Made by a program: the position numbers and the translations under genes | Source: Inia geoffrensis | Lineage: Eukaryota; Chordata; Mammalia; Artiodactyla; Iniidae | Assembly (NCBI GenBank): GCA_036417435.1 | Contig: JAZAQT010000229.1 | Location: 558,001-622,000, forward strand | DNA length: 64,000 nt | Direction of reading: 5' to 3' | Notes under the pieces: model-generated | Database searches by the model: none | What the model saw: only the letters and a program-made list of their open reading frames with translations | What the model was told of the DNA's origin: nothing | In this document: positions 10,405 to 24,284 of the stretch, in pieces | Numbering within the stretch: position 1 is the stretch's first letter | Layout: each line of letters opens with the position of its first letter

Positions 10405-12139
10405 TCTTAAATAAGTCCTTCAGGGCTTGTGAGGAATCTTGGATTTACCACCTCTACATCCACAGCTGGGGGAGAGATAAGGCTGGACACTTGCGGCTGA
10501 TAGTATTGGTGAGGGAATGCAGACCCTTTGAGGTAATGGTGCATGGTTCCCATTCCACGGGTCCCAAATCTCCACGTTTAAGGGATTTATCCTTCAGCTA
10601 AAATATGCATGGAAAACCCAGAATATGGTCCACGAAGTGATCAGGCATAATTTCTAAAACTCGTCGCCATTTTCGCCCCCTGGTACTCGAGTTCGCCGTT
10701 CCAGATGCGATATTAACATTCTCCCCACTTGGAGAGTCAGTGCCTTTGACCTCTTGTTTGGCACAGTTTGCAATTTCTGTGGAAGATGAACAGGAATAAG
10801 GAGAACCAATGAGCGGCTAACTCGATGTGTTTGGACGGGCACATTGAACTCTGATTTCCTTACAGGAAGAAGAATTCACCAAAGGCTCAGAGTGCCATGC
10901 CGGAACGAGATTAAGGCCTGAAGCAATTCTTCGGGTTTGCGGTCAGCTCACAAGAAAGCGAGTTGAGAAAAGGAGATTTTTGGCACTGTAACTCACAATC
11001 CTGCAGAGTTCCAAATGCCCCTATCATCCAAAAATTTATTGAAGGAAGGCTGTGAAGAGGACTTGAACGCGACGCAGAATTGCAGAAAACAGATATTAGG
11101 GGGTAGATAAGAATTGGTCTGAAAGAGCAGGAAAAGAGGCAGCAGTTCGACAGTGATGCACTTGGCCAAAAAGGGCGTATGCGTTTTTTCCTGAATATAT
11201 TCAGGAAAAAACGCATACGCCCTTTTTGGCCAACCAAGCAAGCCTGCAATGGAAATCCGCACTACAAGGAAGTCTCACTTCCCACCGATCCAAACGGCCG
11301 TCCGAAAAAAGTGTAAAATCCAGAGAGGCAGGACAGGCCATGGAGAACCGGCAGCCTTGTTATGCTGATGGGTGGGATGTAAATTGCCAACAGCCACTCT
11401 GGAGAAGTGGATGGTGTTTCCTGGAACAAAGAAAAAAACAAGCTAGAGAGCCTAGGGCACTTCCACTTATGGTGCTATAGATTCGGAAAGTTTAAATGAA
11501 AAAGACACAGCCACACCAAAGTTTGGGGCTGCTCTGTGTACGGGATCCTTGACTATGGTACAACTTTAATAGCCCAAAAAGAGAAATATGGATATAAAAG
11601 TTGTGGTACATCCCTACAATGGAATATCACTCAACAATGAAATCAATGGCAACAGACCAGGAGCAGCATAATGAGAGGATTTAGTTATGATGATTCTAAG
11701 TGAAATAAGTCACACAGAAAAAGAAACATCATAAGATATCACTAATACCGGGAATGTAAACACGGCTACGTGTGAACTGCATTACAAAACACAACAGAGT
11801 CTCACATTTACAAAAGAAACTTATGCTTGCTTAAGGGGAAAGGAGAGTGGGGAGGCTGCATAAAACCAGAGGTTCACATTAGGACAGATACCATTCCATA
11901 AGCCAAATATATATTAGACAAGACCTACTCCTTGCTCAACGAAATGGACTCAACACCCCGTATTCAAAACCTAGGAATATGCCTGACTATGAAGAAAATT
12001 AAAACCCATACATTTATAGGTCTCCATAAGAAAATCATTTGTGTACAGCACCATACACACAGCAGTGTCAATAAGCTAAATCCCCTTATAAAAATAAATT
12101 TGAAAAAGAAAACACAAGGAATGTGAAATAGAGAGAAAT
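10405..12139 (+). repeat. Satellite monomer 7 (beta)
   Basis: Length 1,735 bp. Palindrome 11,162-11,233, perfect. L1 part 11,226-12,119. Near-identical to monomer 5. Confidence 0.95.
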
Positions 12140-13874
12140 TCTTAAATAAGTCCTTCAGGGCTTGTGAGGAATCTTGGATTTACCACCTCTACATCCACAG
12201 ATGTGGGAGAGATAAGGCTGGACACTTGGGGCTGATACTATTGGTGAGGGAATGCAGACCCTTTGGGGTAATGGTGCATGGTTCCCATTGCACGGGTCCC
12301 AAATCTCCACGTTTAAGGGATTTATCCTTCAGCTAAAATATGCATGGAAAACCGAGAATATGGTCCACGAAGTGACCAGGCAAAATTTTAAAACTCATCG
12401 CCATTTTCGCCCCCTGGTACTCTAGTTCTCCGTTCCAGATGCGATATTAACATTCTCCCCACTTGGAGAGTCAGTGCCTTTGACCTCTTGTTTCGCACAG
12501 TTTGCAATTTCTGTGGAAGATGAACAGGAATAAGGAGAACGAATGAGCAGCTAACTCCATGTGTTTGGACGGGCACATTGAACTCTGATTTCCCTACAGG
12601 AAGAAGAATTCAACAAAGGCTCAGCGTGCCATGCCGGAAAGAGATTAGGGACTGAAGCAATTCTTCGGGTTTGCGGTCAGCTCACAAGAAAGCGAGTTGA
12701 GAAAAGGAGATTTTTGGCCCTGTAACTCACAATCCTGCAGAGTTCCAAATGACCCCTATCATCCAAAAATTTATTGAAGGAAGGCTGTGAAGAGGACTTG
12801 AACGCGACGCAGAATTGCAGAAAACAGATATCAGGGGGTAGATAAGAATTGGTCTGAAAGAGTAGGAAAAGAGGCAGCAGTTCGACAGTGATGCACTTGG
12901 CCAAAAAGGGCGTATGCGTTTTTTCCTGAATATATTCAGGAAAAAACGCATACGCCCTTTTTGGCCAACCAAGCAAGCCTGCAATGGAAATTCGCAATAC
13001 AAGGAAGTCTCACTTCCCACCGATCCAAACTGCCGTCCGAAAATATTGTAAAATCCAGAGAGGCAGGACAGGCCATGGAGAACCGGCAGCCTTGTTATGC
13101 TGATGGGCGGGATGTAAATTGCCAACAGCCACTCTGGAGAAGTGGATGGTGTTTCCTGGAACAAAGAATAAAACAAGCTAGAGAGCCTAGGGCACTTCCA
13201 CTTATGGTGCTATAGATTCGGAAAATTTAAATGAAAAAGACACAGCCACACCAAAGTTTGGGGCTGCTCTGTGTACGGGATCCTTGACTATGGTACAACT
13301 TTAATAGCCCAGAAAGAGAAAAATGGATATAGAAGTTGTGGTACATCCCTACAATGGAATATCACTCAACAATGAAATCAATGGCAACAGACCAGTAGCA
13401 GCATAATGTGAGGATTTAGTTATGATGATTCTAAGTGAAATAAGTCACACAGAAAAAGAAACATCATAAGATATCACTAATACCGGGAATGTAAACACGG
13501 CTACGTGTGAACTGCTTTACAAAACACAACAGAGTCTCACATTTACAAAAGAAACTTATGCTTGCTTAAGTGGAAAGGAGAGTGGGGAGGCTGCATAAAA
13601 CCAGAGGTTGACATTACGACAGATACCATTCCATAAGCCAAATATATATTAGACAAGACCTACTCCTTGCTCAACGAAATGGACTCAACACCCCGTATTC
13701 AAAACCTAGGAATATGCCTGACTATGACGAAAATTAAAACCCATACATTTATAGGTCTCCATAAGAAAATCATTTGTGTACAGCACCATACACACAGCAG
13801 TGTCAATAAGCTAAATCCCCTTATAAAAATAAATTTGAAAAACAAAACACAAGGACTGTGAAATAGAGAGAAAT
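12140..13874 (+). repeat. Satellite monomer 8 (alpha)
   Basis: Length 1,735 bp. Palindrome 12,897-12,968, perfect. L1 part 12,961-13,854. Near-identical to monomer 6; private T near 13,571. Confidence 0.95.
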
Positions 13875-15609
13875 TCTTAAATAAGTCCTTCAGGGCTTGT
13901 GAGGAATCTTGGATTTACCACCTCTACATCCACAGCTGGGGGAGAGATAAGGCTGGACACTTGCGGCTGATAGTATTGGTGAGGGAATGCAGACCCTTTG
14001 AGGTAATGGTGCATGGTTCCCATTCCACGGGTCCCAAATCTCCACGTTTAAGGGATTTATCCTTCAGCTAAAATATGCATGGAAAACCCAGAATATGGTC
14101 CACGAAGTGATCAGGCATAATTTCTAAAACTCGTCGCCATTTTCGCCCCCTGGTACTCGAGTTCGCCGTTCCAGATGCGATATTAACATTCTCCCCACTT
14201 GGAGAGTCAGTGCCTTTGACCTCTTGTTTGGCACAGTTTGCAATTTCTGTGGAAGATGAACAGGAATAAGGAGAACCAATGAGCGGCTAACTCGATGTGT
14301 TTGGACGGGCACATTGAACTCTGATTTCCTTACAGGAAGAAGAATTCACCAAAGGCTCAGAGTGCCATGCCGGAACGAGATTAAGGCCTGAAGCAATTCT
14401 TCGGGTTTGCGGTCAGCTCACAAGAAAGCGAGTTGAGAAAAGGAGATTTTTGGCACTGTAACTCACAATCCTGCAGAGTTCCAAATGCCCCTATCATCCA
14501 AAAATTTATTGAAGGAAGGCTGTGAAGAGGACTTGAACGCGACGCAGAATTGCAGAAAACAGATATTAGGGGGTAGATAAGAATTGGTCTGAAAGAGCAG
14601 GAAAAGAGGCAGCAGTTCGACAGTGATGCACTTGGCCAAAAAGGGCGTATGCGTTTTTTCCTGAATATATTCAGGAAAAAACGCATACGCCCTTTTTGGC
14701 CAACCAAGCAAGCCTGCAATGGAAATCCGCACTACAAGGAAGTCTCACTTCCCACCGATCCAAACGGCCGTCCGAAAAAAGTGTAAAATCCAGAGAGGCA
14801 GGACAGGCCATGGAGAACCGGCAGCCTTGTTATGCTGATGGGTGGGATGTAAATTGCCAACAGCCACTCTGGAGAAGTGGATGGTGTTTCCTGGAACAAA
14901 GAAAAAAACAAGCAAGAGAGCCTAGGGCACTTCCACTTATGGTGCTATAGATTCGGAAAGTTTAAATGAAAAAGACACAGCCACACCAAAGTTTGGGGCT
15001 GCTCTGTGTACGGGATCCTTGACTATGGTACAACTTTAATAGCCCAAAAATAGAAATATGGATATAAAAGTTGTGGTACATCCCTACAATGGAATATCAC
15101 TCAACAATGAAATCAATGGCAACAGACCAGTAGCAGCATAATGAGAGGATTTAGTTATGATGATTCTAAGTGAAATAAGTCACACAGAAAAAGAAACATC
15201 ATAAGATATCACTAATACCGGGAATGTAAACACGGCTACGTGTGAACTGCATTACAAAACACAACAGAGTCTCACATTTACAAAAGAAACTTATGCTTGC
15301 TTAAGGGGAAAGGAGAGTGGGGAGGCTGCATAAAACCAGAGGTTCACATTAGGACAGATACCATTCCATAAGCCAAATATATATTAGACAAGACCTACTC
15401 CTTGCTCAACGAAATGGACTCAACACCCCGTATTCAAAACCTAGGAATATGCCTGACTATGAAGAAAATTAAAACCCATACATTTATAGGTCTCCATAAG
15501 AAAATCATTTGTGTACAGCACCATACACACAGCAGTGTCAATAAGCTAAATCCCCTTATAAAAATAAATTTGAAAAAGAAAACACAAGGAATGTGAAATA
15601 GAGAGAAAT
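13875..15609 (+). repeat. Satellite monomer 9 (beta)
   Basis: Length 1,735 bp. Palindrome 14,632-14,703, perfect. L1 part 14,696-15,589. AGCAAGAGAG here and in monomer 11 replaces AGCTAGAGAG. Confidence 0.95.
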
Positions 15610-17344
15610 TCTTAAATAAGTCCTTCAGGGCTTGTGAGGAATCTTGGATTTACCACCTCTACATCCACAGATGTGGGAGAGATAAGGCTGGACACTTGGG
15701 GCTGATACTATTGGTGAGGGAATGCAGACCCTTTGAGGTAATGGTGCATGGTTCCCATTGCACGGGTCCCAAATCTCCACGTTTAAGGGATTTATCCTTC
15801 AGCTAAAATATGCATGGAAAACCGAGAATATGGTCCACGAAGTGACCAGGCAAAATTTTAAAACTCATCGCCATTTTCGCCCCCTGGTACTCTAGTTCTC
15901 CGTTCCAGATGCGATATTAACATTCTCCCCACTTGGAGAGTCAGTGCCTTTGACCTCTTGTTTCGCACAGTTTGCAATTTCTGTGGAAGATGAACAGGAA
16001 TAAGGAGAACGAATGAGCAGCTAACTCCATGTGTTTGGACGGGCACATTGAACTCTGATTTCCCTACAGGAAGAAGAATTCAACAAAGGCTCAGCGTGCC
16101 ATGCCGGAAAGACATTAGGGACTGAAGCAATTCTTCGGGTTTGCGGTCAGCTCACAAGAAAGCGAGTTGAGAAAAGGAGATTTTTGGCCCTGTAACTCAC
16201 AATCCTGCAGAGTTCCAAATGACCCCTATCATCCAAAAATTTATTGAAGGAAGGCTGTGAAGAGGACTTGAACGCGACGCAGAATTGCAGAAAACAGATA
16301 TCAGGGGGTAGATAAGAATTGGTCTGAAAGAGTAGGAAAAGAGGCAGCAGTTCGACAGTGATGCACTTGGCCAAAAAGGGCGTATGCGTTTTTTCCTGAA
16401 TATATTCAGGAAAAAACGCATACGCCCTTTTTGGCCAACCAAGCAAGCCTGCAATGGAAATTCGCAATACAAGGAAGTCTCACTTCCCACCGATCCAAAC
16501 TGCCGTCCGAAAATATTGTAAAATCCAGAGAGGCAGGACAGGCCATGGAGAACCGGCAGCCTTGTTATGCTGATGGGCGGGATGTAAATTGCCAACAGCC
16601 ACTCTGGAGAAGTGGATGGTGTTTCCTGGAACAAAGAAAAAAACAAGCTAGAGAGCCTAGGGCACTTCCACTTATGGTGCTATAGATTCGGAAAATTTAA
16701 ATGAAAAAGACACAGCCACACCAAAGTTTGGGGCTGCTCTGTGTACGGGATCCTTGACTATGGTACAACTTTAATAGCCCAGAAAGAGAAAAATGGATAT
16801 AGAAGTTGTGGTACATCCCTACAATGGAATATCACTCAACAATGAAATCAATGGCAACAGACCAGTAGCAGCATAATGTGAGGATTTAGTTATGATGATT
16901 CTAAGTGAAATAAGTCACACAGAAAAAGAAACATCATAAGATATCACTAATACCGGGAATGTAAACACGGCTACGTGTGAACTGCTTTACAAAACACAAC
17001 AGAGTCTCACATTTACAAAAGAAACTTATGCTTGCTTAAGGGGAAAGGAGAGTGGGGAGGCTGCATAAAACCAGAGGTTGACATTACGACAGATACCATT
17101 CCATAAGCCAAATATATATTAGACAAGACCTACTCCTTGCTCAACGAAATGGACTCAACACCCCGTATTCAAAACCTAGGAATATGCCTGACTATGACGA
17201 AAATTAAAACCCATACATTTATAGGTCTCCATAAGAAAATCATTTGTGTACAGCACCATACACACAGCAGTGTCAATAAGCTAAATCCCCTTATAAAAAT
17301 AAATTTGAAAAACAAAACACAAGGACTGTGAAATAGAGAGAAAT
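15610..17344 (+). repeat. Satellite monomer 10 (alpha)
   Basis: Length 1,735 bp. Palindrome 16,367-16,438, perfect. L1 part 16,431-17,324. Confidence 0.95.
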
Positions 17345-19079
17345 TCTTAAATAAGTCCTTCAGGGCTTGTGAGGAATCTTGGATTTACCACCTCTACATC
17401 CACAGCTGGGGGAGAGATAAGGCTGGACACTTGCGGCTGATAGTATTGGTGAGGGAATGCAGACCCTTTGAGGTAATGGTGCATGGTTCCCATTCCACGG
17501 GTCCCAAATCTCCACGTTTAAGGGATTTATCCTTCAGCTAAAATATGCATGGAAAACCCAGAATATGGTCCACGAAGTGATCAGGCATAATTTCTAAAAC
17601 TCGTCGCCATTTTCGCCCCCTGGTACTCGAGTTCGCCGTTCCAGATGCGATATTAACATTCTCCCCACTTGGAGAGTCAGTGCCTTTGACCTCTTGTTTG
17701 GCACAGTTTGCAATTTCTGTGGAAGATGAACAGGAATAAGGAGAACCAATGAGCGGCTAACTCGATGTGTTTGGACGGGCACATTGAACTCTGATTTCCT
17801 TACAGGAAGAAGAATTCACCAAAGGCTCAGAGTGCCATGCCGGAACGAGATTAAGGCCTGAAGCAATTCTTCGGGTTTGCGGTCAGCTCACAAGAAAGCG
17901 AGTTGAGAAAAGGAGATTTTTGGCACTGTAACTCACAATCCTGCAGAGTTCCAAATGCCCCTATCATCCAAAAATTTATTGAAGGAAGGCTGTGAAGAGG
18001 ACTTGAACGCGACGCAGAATTGCAGAAAACAGATATTAGGGGGTAGATAAGAATTGGTCTGAAAGAGCAGGAAAAGAGGCAGCAGTTCGACAGTGATGCA
18101 CTTGGCCAAAAAGGGCGTATGCGTTTTTTCCTGAATATATTCAGGAAAAAACGCATACGCCCTTTTTGGCCAACCAAGCAAGCCTGCAATGGAAATCCGC
18201 ACTACAAGGAAGTCTCACTTCCCACCGATCCAAACGGCCGTCCGAAAAAAGTGTAAAATCCAGAGAGGCAGGACAGGCCATGGAGAACCGGCAGCCTTGT
18301 TATGCTGATGGGTGGGATGTAAATTGCCAACAGCCACTCTGGAGAAGTGGATGGTGTTTCCTGGAACAAAGAAAAAAACAAGCAAGAGAGCCTAGGGCAC
18401 TTCCACTTATGGTGCTATAGATTCGGAAAGTTTAAATGAAAAAGACACAGCCACACCAAAGTTTGGGGCTGCTCTGTGTACGGGATCCTTGACTATGGTA
18501 CAACTTTAATAGCCCAAAAAGAGAAATATGGATATAAAAGTTGTGGTACATCCCTACAATGGAATATCACTCAACAATGAAATCAATGGCAACAGACCAG
18601 TAGCAGCATAATGAGAGGATTTAGTTATGATGATTCTAAGTGAAATAAGTCACACAGAAAAAGAAACATCATAAGATATCACTAATACCGGGAATGTAAA
18701 CACGGCTACGTGTGAACTGCATTACAAAACACAACAGAGTCTCACATTTACAAAAGAAACTTATGCTTGCTTAAGGGGAAAGGAGAGTGGGGAGGCTGCA
18801 TAAAACCAGAGGTTCACATTAGGACAGATACCATTCCATAAGCCAAATATATATTAGACAAGACCTACTCCTTGCTCAACGAAATGGACTCAACACCCCG
18901 TATTCAAAACCTAGGAATATGCCTGACTATGAAGAAAATTAAAACCCATACATTTATAGGTCTCCATAAGAAAATCATTTGTGTACAGCACCATACACAC
19001 AGCAGTGTCAATAAGCTAAATCCCCTTATAAAAATAAATTGGAAAAAGAAAACACAAGGAATGTGAAATAGAGAGAAAT
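17345..19079 (+). repeat. Satellite monomer 11 (beta)
   Basis: Length 1,735 bp. Palindrome 18,102-18,173, perfect. L1 part 18,166-19,059. Last beta copy of the block-B dimers. Confidence 0.95.
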
Positions 19080-20814
19080 TCTTAAATAAGTCCTTCAGGG
19101 CTTGTGAGGAATCTTGGATTTACCACCTCTACATCCACAGATGTGGGAGAGATAAGGCTGGACACTTGGGGCTGATACTATTGGTGAGGGAATGCAGACC
19201 CTTTGAGGTAATGGTGCATGGTTCCCATTGCACGGGTCCCAAATCTCCACGTTTAAGGGATTTATCCTTCAGCTAAAATATGCATGGAAAACCCAGAATA
19301 TGGTCCACGAAGTGACCAGGCAAAATTTTAAAACTCATCGCCATTTTCGCCCCCTGGTACTCTAGTTCTCCGTTCCAGATGCGATATTAACATTCTCCCC
19401 ACTTGGAGAGTCAGTGCCTTTGACCTCTTGTTTCGCACAGTTTGCAATTTCTGTGGAAGATGAACAGGAATAAGGAGAACGAATGAGCAGCTAACTCCAT
19501 GTGTTTGGACGGGCACATTGAACTTTGATTTCCCTACAGGAAGAAGAATTCAACAAAGGCTCAGCGGGCCATGCCGGAAAGAGATTAGGGACTGAAGCAA
19601 TTCTTCGGGTTTGCAGTCAGCTCACAAGAAAGCGAGTTGAGAAAAGGAGATTTTTGGCCCTGTAACTCACAATCCTGCAGAGTTCCAAATGACCCCTATC
19701 ATCCAAAAATTTATTGAAGGAAGGCTGTGAAGAAGACTTGAACGCGACGCAGAATTGCAGAAAACAGATATCAGGGGGTAGATAAGAATTGCTCTGAAAG
19801 AGTAGGAAAAGAGGCAGCAGTTCGACAGTGATGCACTTGGCCAAAAAGGGCGTATGCGTTTTTTCCTGAATATATTCAGGAAAAAACGCATACGCCCTTT
19901 TTGGCCAACCAAGCAAGCCTGCAATGGAAATTCGCAATACAAGGAAGTCTCACTTCCCACCGATCCAAACGGCCGTCCGAAAATATTGTAAAATCCAGAG
20001 AGGCAGGACAGGCCATGGAGAACCGGCAGCCTTGTTATGCTGATGGGCGGGATGTAAATTGCCAACAGCCACTCTGGAGAAGTGGATGGTGTTTCCTGGA
20101 ACAAAGAAAAAAACAAGCTAGAGAGCCTAGGGCACTTCCACTTATGGTGCTATAGATTCGGAAAATTTAAATGAAAAAGACACAGCCACACCAAAGTTTG
20201 GGGCTGCTCTGTGTACGGGATCCTTGACTATGGTACAACTTTAATAGCCCAGAAAGAGAAAAATGGATATAGAAGTTGTGGTACATCCCTACAATGGAAT
20301 ATCACTCAACAATGAAATCAATGGCAACAGACCAGTAGCAGCATAATGTAAGGATTTAGTTATGATGATTCTAAGTGAAATAAGTCACACAGAAAAAGAA
20401 ACATCATAAGATATCACTAATACCGGGAATGTAAACACGGCTACGTGTGAACTGCTTTACAAAACACAACAGAGTCTCACATTTACAAAAGAATCTTATG
20501 CTTGCTTAAGGGGAAAGGAGAGTGGGGAGGCTGCATAAAACCAGAGGTTGACATTACGACAGATACCATTCCATAAGCCAAATATATATTAGACAAGACC
20601 TACTCCTTGCTCAACCAAATGGACTCAACACCCCGTATTCAAAACCTAGGAATATGCCTGACTATGAAGAAAATTAAAACCCATACATTTATAGGTCTCC
20701 ATAAGAAAATCATTTGTGTACAGCAGCATACACACAGCAGTGTAAATAAGCTAAATCCTCTTATAAAAATTAATTTGAAAAAGAAAACACAAGATATGTC
20801 AAATAGAGAGAAAT
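19080..20814 (+). repeat. Satellite monomer 12 (alpha)
   Basis: Length 1,735 bp. Palindrome 19,837-19,908, perfect. L1 part 19,901-20,794. Block-B alpha variant that diverges toward its 3' end (CAGCAGCAT, GTAAATAAGC, AATTAATTTG); this tail is what block C repeats at 27,683. Confidence 0.95.
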
Positions 20815-22549
20815 TCTTAAATAAGTCCTTCAGGGCTTGTGAGGAATCTTGGATTTACCACCTCTACATCCACAGCTGTGGGAGAGATAAGGCTGGACAC
20901 TTGGGGCTGATACTATTGGTGAGGGAATGCAGACCCTTTGAGGTAATGGTGCATGGTTCCCATTGCACGGGTCCCAAATCTCCACGTTTAAGGGATTTAT
21001 CCTTCAGCTAAAATATGCATGGAAAACCCAGAATATGGTCCACGAAATGACCAGGCAAAATTTTAAAACTCATCGCCATTTTCCCCCACTGGTACTCGAG
21101 TTCGCCGTTCCAGATGCGATATTAACATTCTCCCCACTTGGAGAGTCAGTGCCTTTGACCTCTTGTTTGGCACAGTTTGCATTTTCTGTGGAAGATGAAC
21201 AGGAATAAGGAGAACGAATGAGCAGCTAACTCCATGTGTTTGGACGGGCACATTGAACTCTGATTTCCCTACAGGAAGAAGAATTCACCAAAGGCTCAGC
21301 GAGCCATGCCGGAACGAGTTTAGGGACTGAAGCAATTCTTCGGGTTTGCGTTCAGCTCACAAAAAAGCGAGTTGAGAAAAGGAGATTTTTGGCACTGTAA
21401 CTCACAATCCTGCAGAGTTCCAAATGACCCCTATCATTCAAAAATTTATTGAAGGAAGGCTGTGAAGAGGACTTGAACGCGACGCAGAATTGCAGAAAAC
21501 AGATATCAGGGGGTAGATAAGAATTGCTCTGAAAGCGTAGGAAAAGAGGCAGCAGTTCGACAGTGATGCACTTGGCCAAAAAGGGCGTATGCGTTTTTTC
21601 CTGAATATATTCAGGAAAAAACGCATACGCCCTTTTTGGCCAATCAAGCAAGCCTGAAATGGAAATCCGCACTACAAGGAAGTCTCAATTCCCACCGATC
21701 CAAAGGGCCCTCCGAAAAAAGTGTAAAATCCAGAGAGGCAGGACAGGCCGTGGAGAACCGGCAGCCTTGTTATGCTGATGGGCGGCATGTAAATTGCCAA
21801 CAGCCACTCTGGAGAAGTGGATGGTGTTTCCTGGAACAAAGAAAAAAACAAGCTAGAGAGCCTAGGGCACTTCCACTTATGGTGCTATAGATTCGGAAAA
21901 TTTAAATGAAAAAGACACAGCCACACCAAAGTTTGGGGCTGCTCTGTGTACGGGATCCTTGACTATGGTACAACTTTAATAGCCCAGAAAGAGAAAAATG
22001 CATATAGAAGTTGTGGTACATCCCTACAATGGAATATCACTCAACAATGAAATCAATGGCAACAGACCAGTAGCAGCATAATGACAGGATTTAGTTATGA
22101 TGATTCTAAGTGAAATAATTCACACAGAAAAAGAAACATCATAAGATATCACTAATACAGGGAATGTAAACACGGCTACGTGTGAACTGCATTACAAAAC
22201 ACAACAGAGTCTCACATTTACAAAAGAAACTTATGCTTGCTTAAGGGGAAAGGAGAGTGGGGAGGCTGCATAAAACCAGAGGTTCACATTAGGACAGATA
22301 CCATTCCATAAGCCAAATATATATTAGACAAGACCTACTCCTTGCTCAACCAAATGGACTCAACACCCCGTATTCATAACCTTGGAATATGCCTGACTAT
22401 GAAGAAAATTAAAACCCATACATTTATAGGTCTCCATAAGAAAATCATTTGTGTACAGCACCATACACACAGCAGTGTCAATAAGCTAAATCCCCTTATA
22501 AAAATAAATTTGAAAAACAAAACACAAGGACTGTGAAATAGAGAGAAAT
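20815..22549 (+). repeat. Satellite monomer 13 (alpha)
   Basis: Length 1,735 bp. Palindrome 21,572-21,643, perfect. L1 part 21,636-22,529. First monomer of tetramer C1; it follows another alpha monomer and so breaks the alternation. Confidence 0.95.
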
Positions 22550-24284
22550 TCTTAAATAAGTCCTTCAGGGCTTGTGAGGAATCTTGGATTTACCACCTCT
22601 ACATCCACAGCTGGGGGAGAGATAAGGCTGGACACTTGGGGCTGATAGTATTGGTGAGGGAATGCAGACCCTTTGAGGTAATGGTGCATGGTTCCCATTC
22701 CACGGGTCCCAAATCTCCACGTTTAAGGGATTTATCCTTCAGCTAAAATATGCATGGAAAACCCAGAATATGGTCCACGAAGTGATCAGGCATAATTTCT
22801 AAAACTCATCGCCATTTTCGCCCCTGATACTCGAGTTCGCCGTTCCAGATGCGAGATTAACATTCTCCCCACTTGGAGAGTCAGTGCCTTTGACCTCTTG
22901 TTTGGCACAGTTTGCAATTTCTGTGGAAGATGAACAGGAATAAGGAGAACCAATGAGCGGCTAACTCGATGTGTTTGGACGGGCACATTGAAGTTTGATT
23001 TCCCTACAGGAAGAAGAATTCACCAAAGGCTCAGCGGGCCATGCCGGAACGAGATTAGGGCCTGAAGCAATTCTTTGGGTTTTCGGTCAGCTCACAAGAA
23101 AGCGAGTTGAGAAAAGGAGATCTTTGGCACTGTAGCTCACAATCCTGCAGAGTTCCAAATGACCCCTATCATCCAAAAATTTATTGAAGGAAGGCTGTGA
23201 AGAGGACTTGAACGCGACGCAGAATTGCAGAAAACAGATATCAGGGGGTAGATAAGAATTGCTCTGAAAGCGTAGGAAAAGAGGCAGCAGTTCGACAGTG
23301 ATGCACTTGGCCAAAAAGGGCGTATGCGTTTTTTCCTGAATATATTCAGGAAAAAAGGCATACGCCCTTTTTGGCCAACCAAGCAAGCCTGCAATGGAAA
23401 TCCGCACTACAAGGAAGTCTCACTTCCCACGGATCCAAAGGGCCGTCCGAAAAAAGTGTAAAATCCAGAGAGGCAGGACAGGCCATGGAGAACCGGCAGC
23501 CTTGTTATGCTGATGGGCGGGATGTAAATTGCCAACAGCCACTCTGGAGAAGTGGATGGTGTTTCCTGGAACAAAGAAAAAAACAAGCTAGAGAGCCTAG
23601 GGCACTTCCACTTATGGTGCTATAGATTCGGTAAATTTAAATGAAAAAGACACAGCCACACCAAAGTTTGGGGCTGCTCTGTGTACGGGATCCTTGACTA
23701 TGGTACAACTTTAATAGTCCAGAAAGAGAAAAATGGATATAGAAGTTGTGGTACATCCCTACAATGGAATATCACTCAACAATGAAATCCATGGCAACAC
23801 ACCAGTAGCAGCATAATGACAGGATTTAGTTATGATGATTCTAAGTGAAATAAGTCACACAGAAAAAGAAACATCATAAGATATCACTAATACCGGGAAT
23901 GTAAACACGGCTACGTGTGAACTGCATTACAAAACACAACAGAGTCTCACATTTACAAAAGAAACTTATGCTTGCTTAAGGGGAAAGGAGAGTGGGGAGG
24001 CTGCATAAAACCAGAGGTTCACATTAGGACAGATACCATTCCATAAGCCAAATATATATTAGACAAGACCTACTCATTGCTCAACCAAATGGACTCAACA
24101 CCCCGTATTCAAAACCTTGGAATATGGCTGACTATGAAGAAAATTAAAACCCATACATTTATGGGTCTCCATAAGAAAATCATTTGTGTACACCACCATA
24201 CACACAGCAGTGTCAATAAGCTAAATCCCCTTATAAAAATAAATTTGAAAAACAAAACACAAGGAATGTTAAATAGAGAGAAAT
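22550..24284 (+). repeat. Satellite monomer 14 (beta)
   Basis: Length 1,735 bp. Palindrome 23,307-23,378 with one mismatch (AAAAAAGGCATACG). L1 part 23,371-24,264. Confidence 0.95.

Larger units (their letters stand above)
6029..20814 (+). repeat. Block B: alpha/beta dimeric higher-order repeat, period 3,470 bp
   Basis: Two monomer variants alternate strictly. Right halves with GGAAATTCGCAATAC start near 6,021, 9,491, 12,961, 16,431 and 19,901; right halves with GGAAATCCGCACTAC start near 7,756, 11,226, 14,696 and 18,166. Copies 3,470 bp apart differ by only a few substitutions that I can spot (for example 7,052 against 10,522; G/T near 13,571), while neighbouring monomers differ at many sites. 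This is the signature of recent dimer amplification. The last copy (monomer 12) starts to diverge from the others. Confidence 0.93.
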
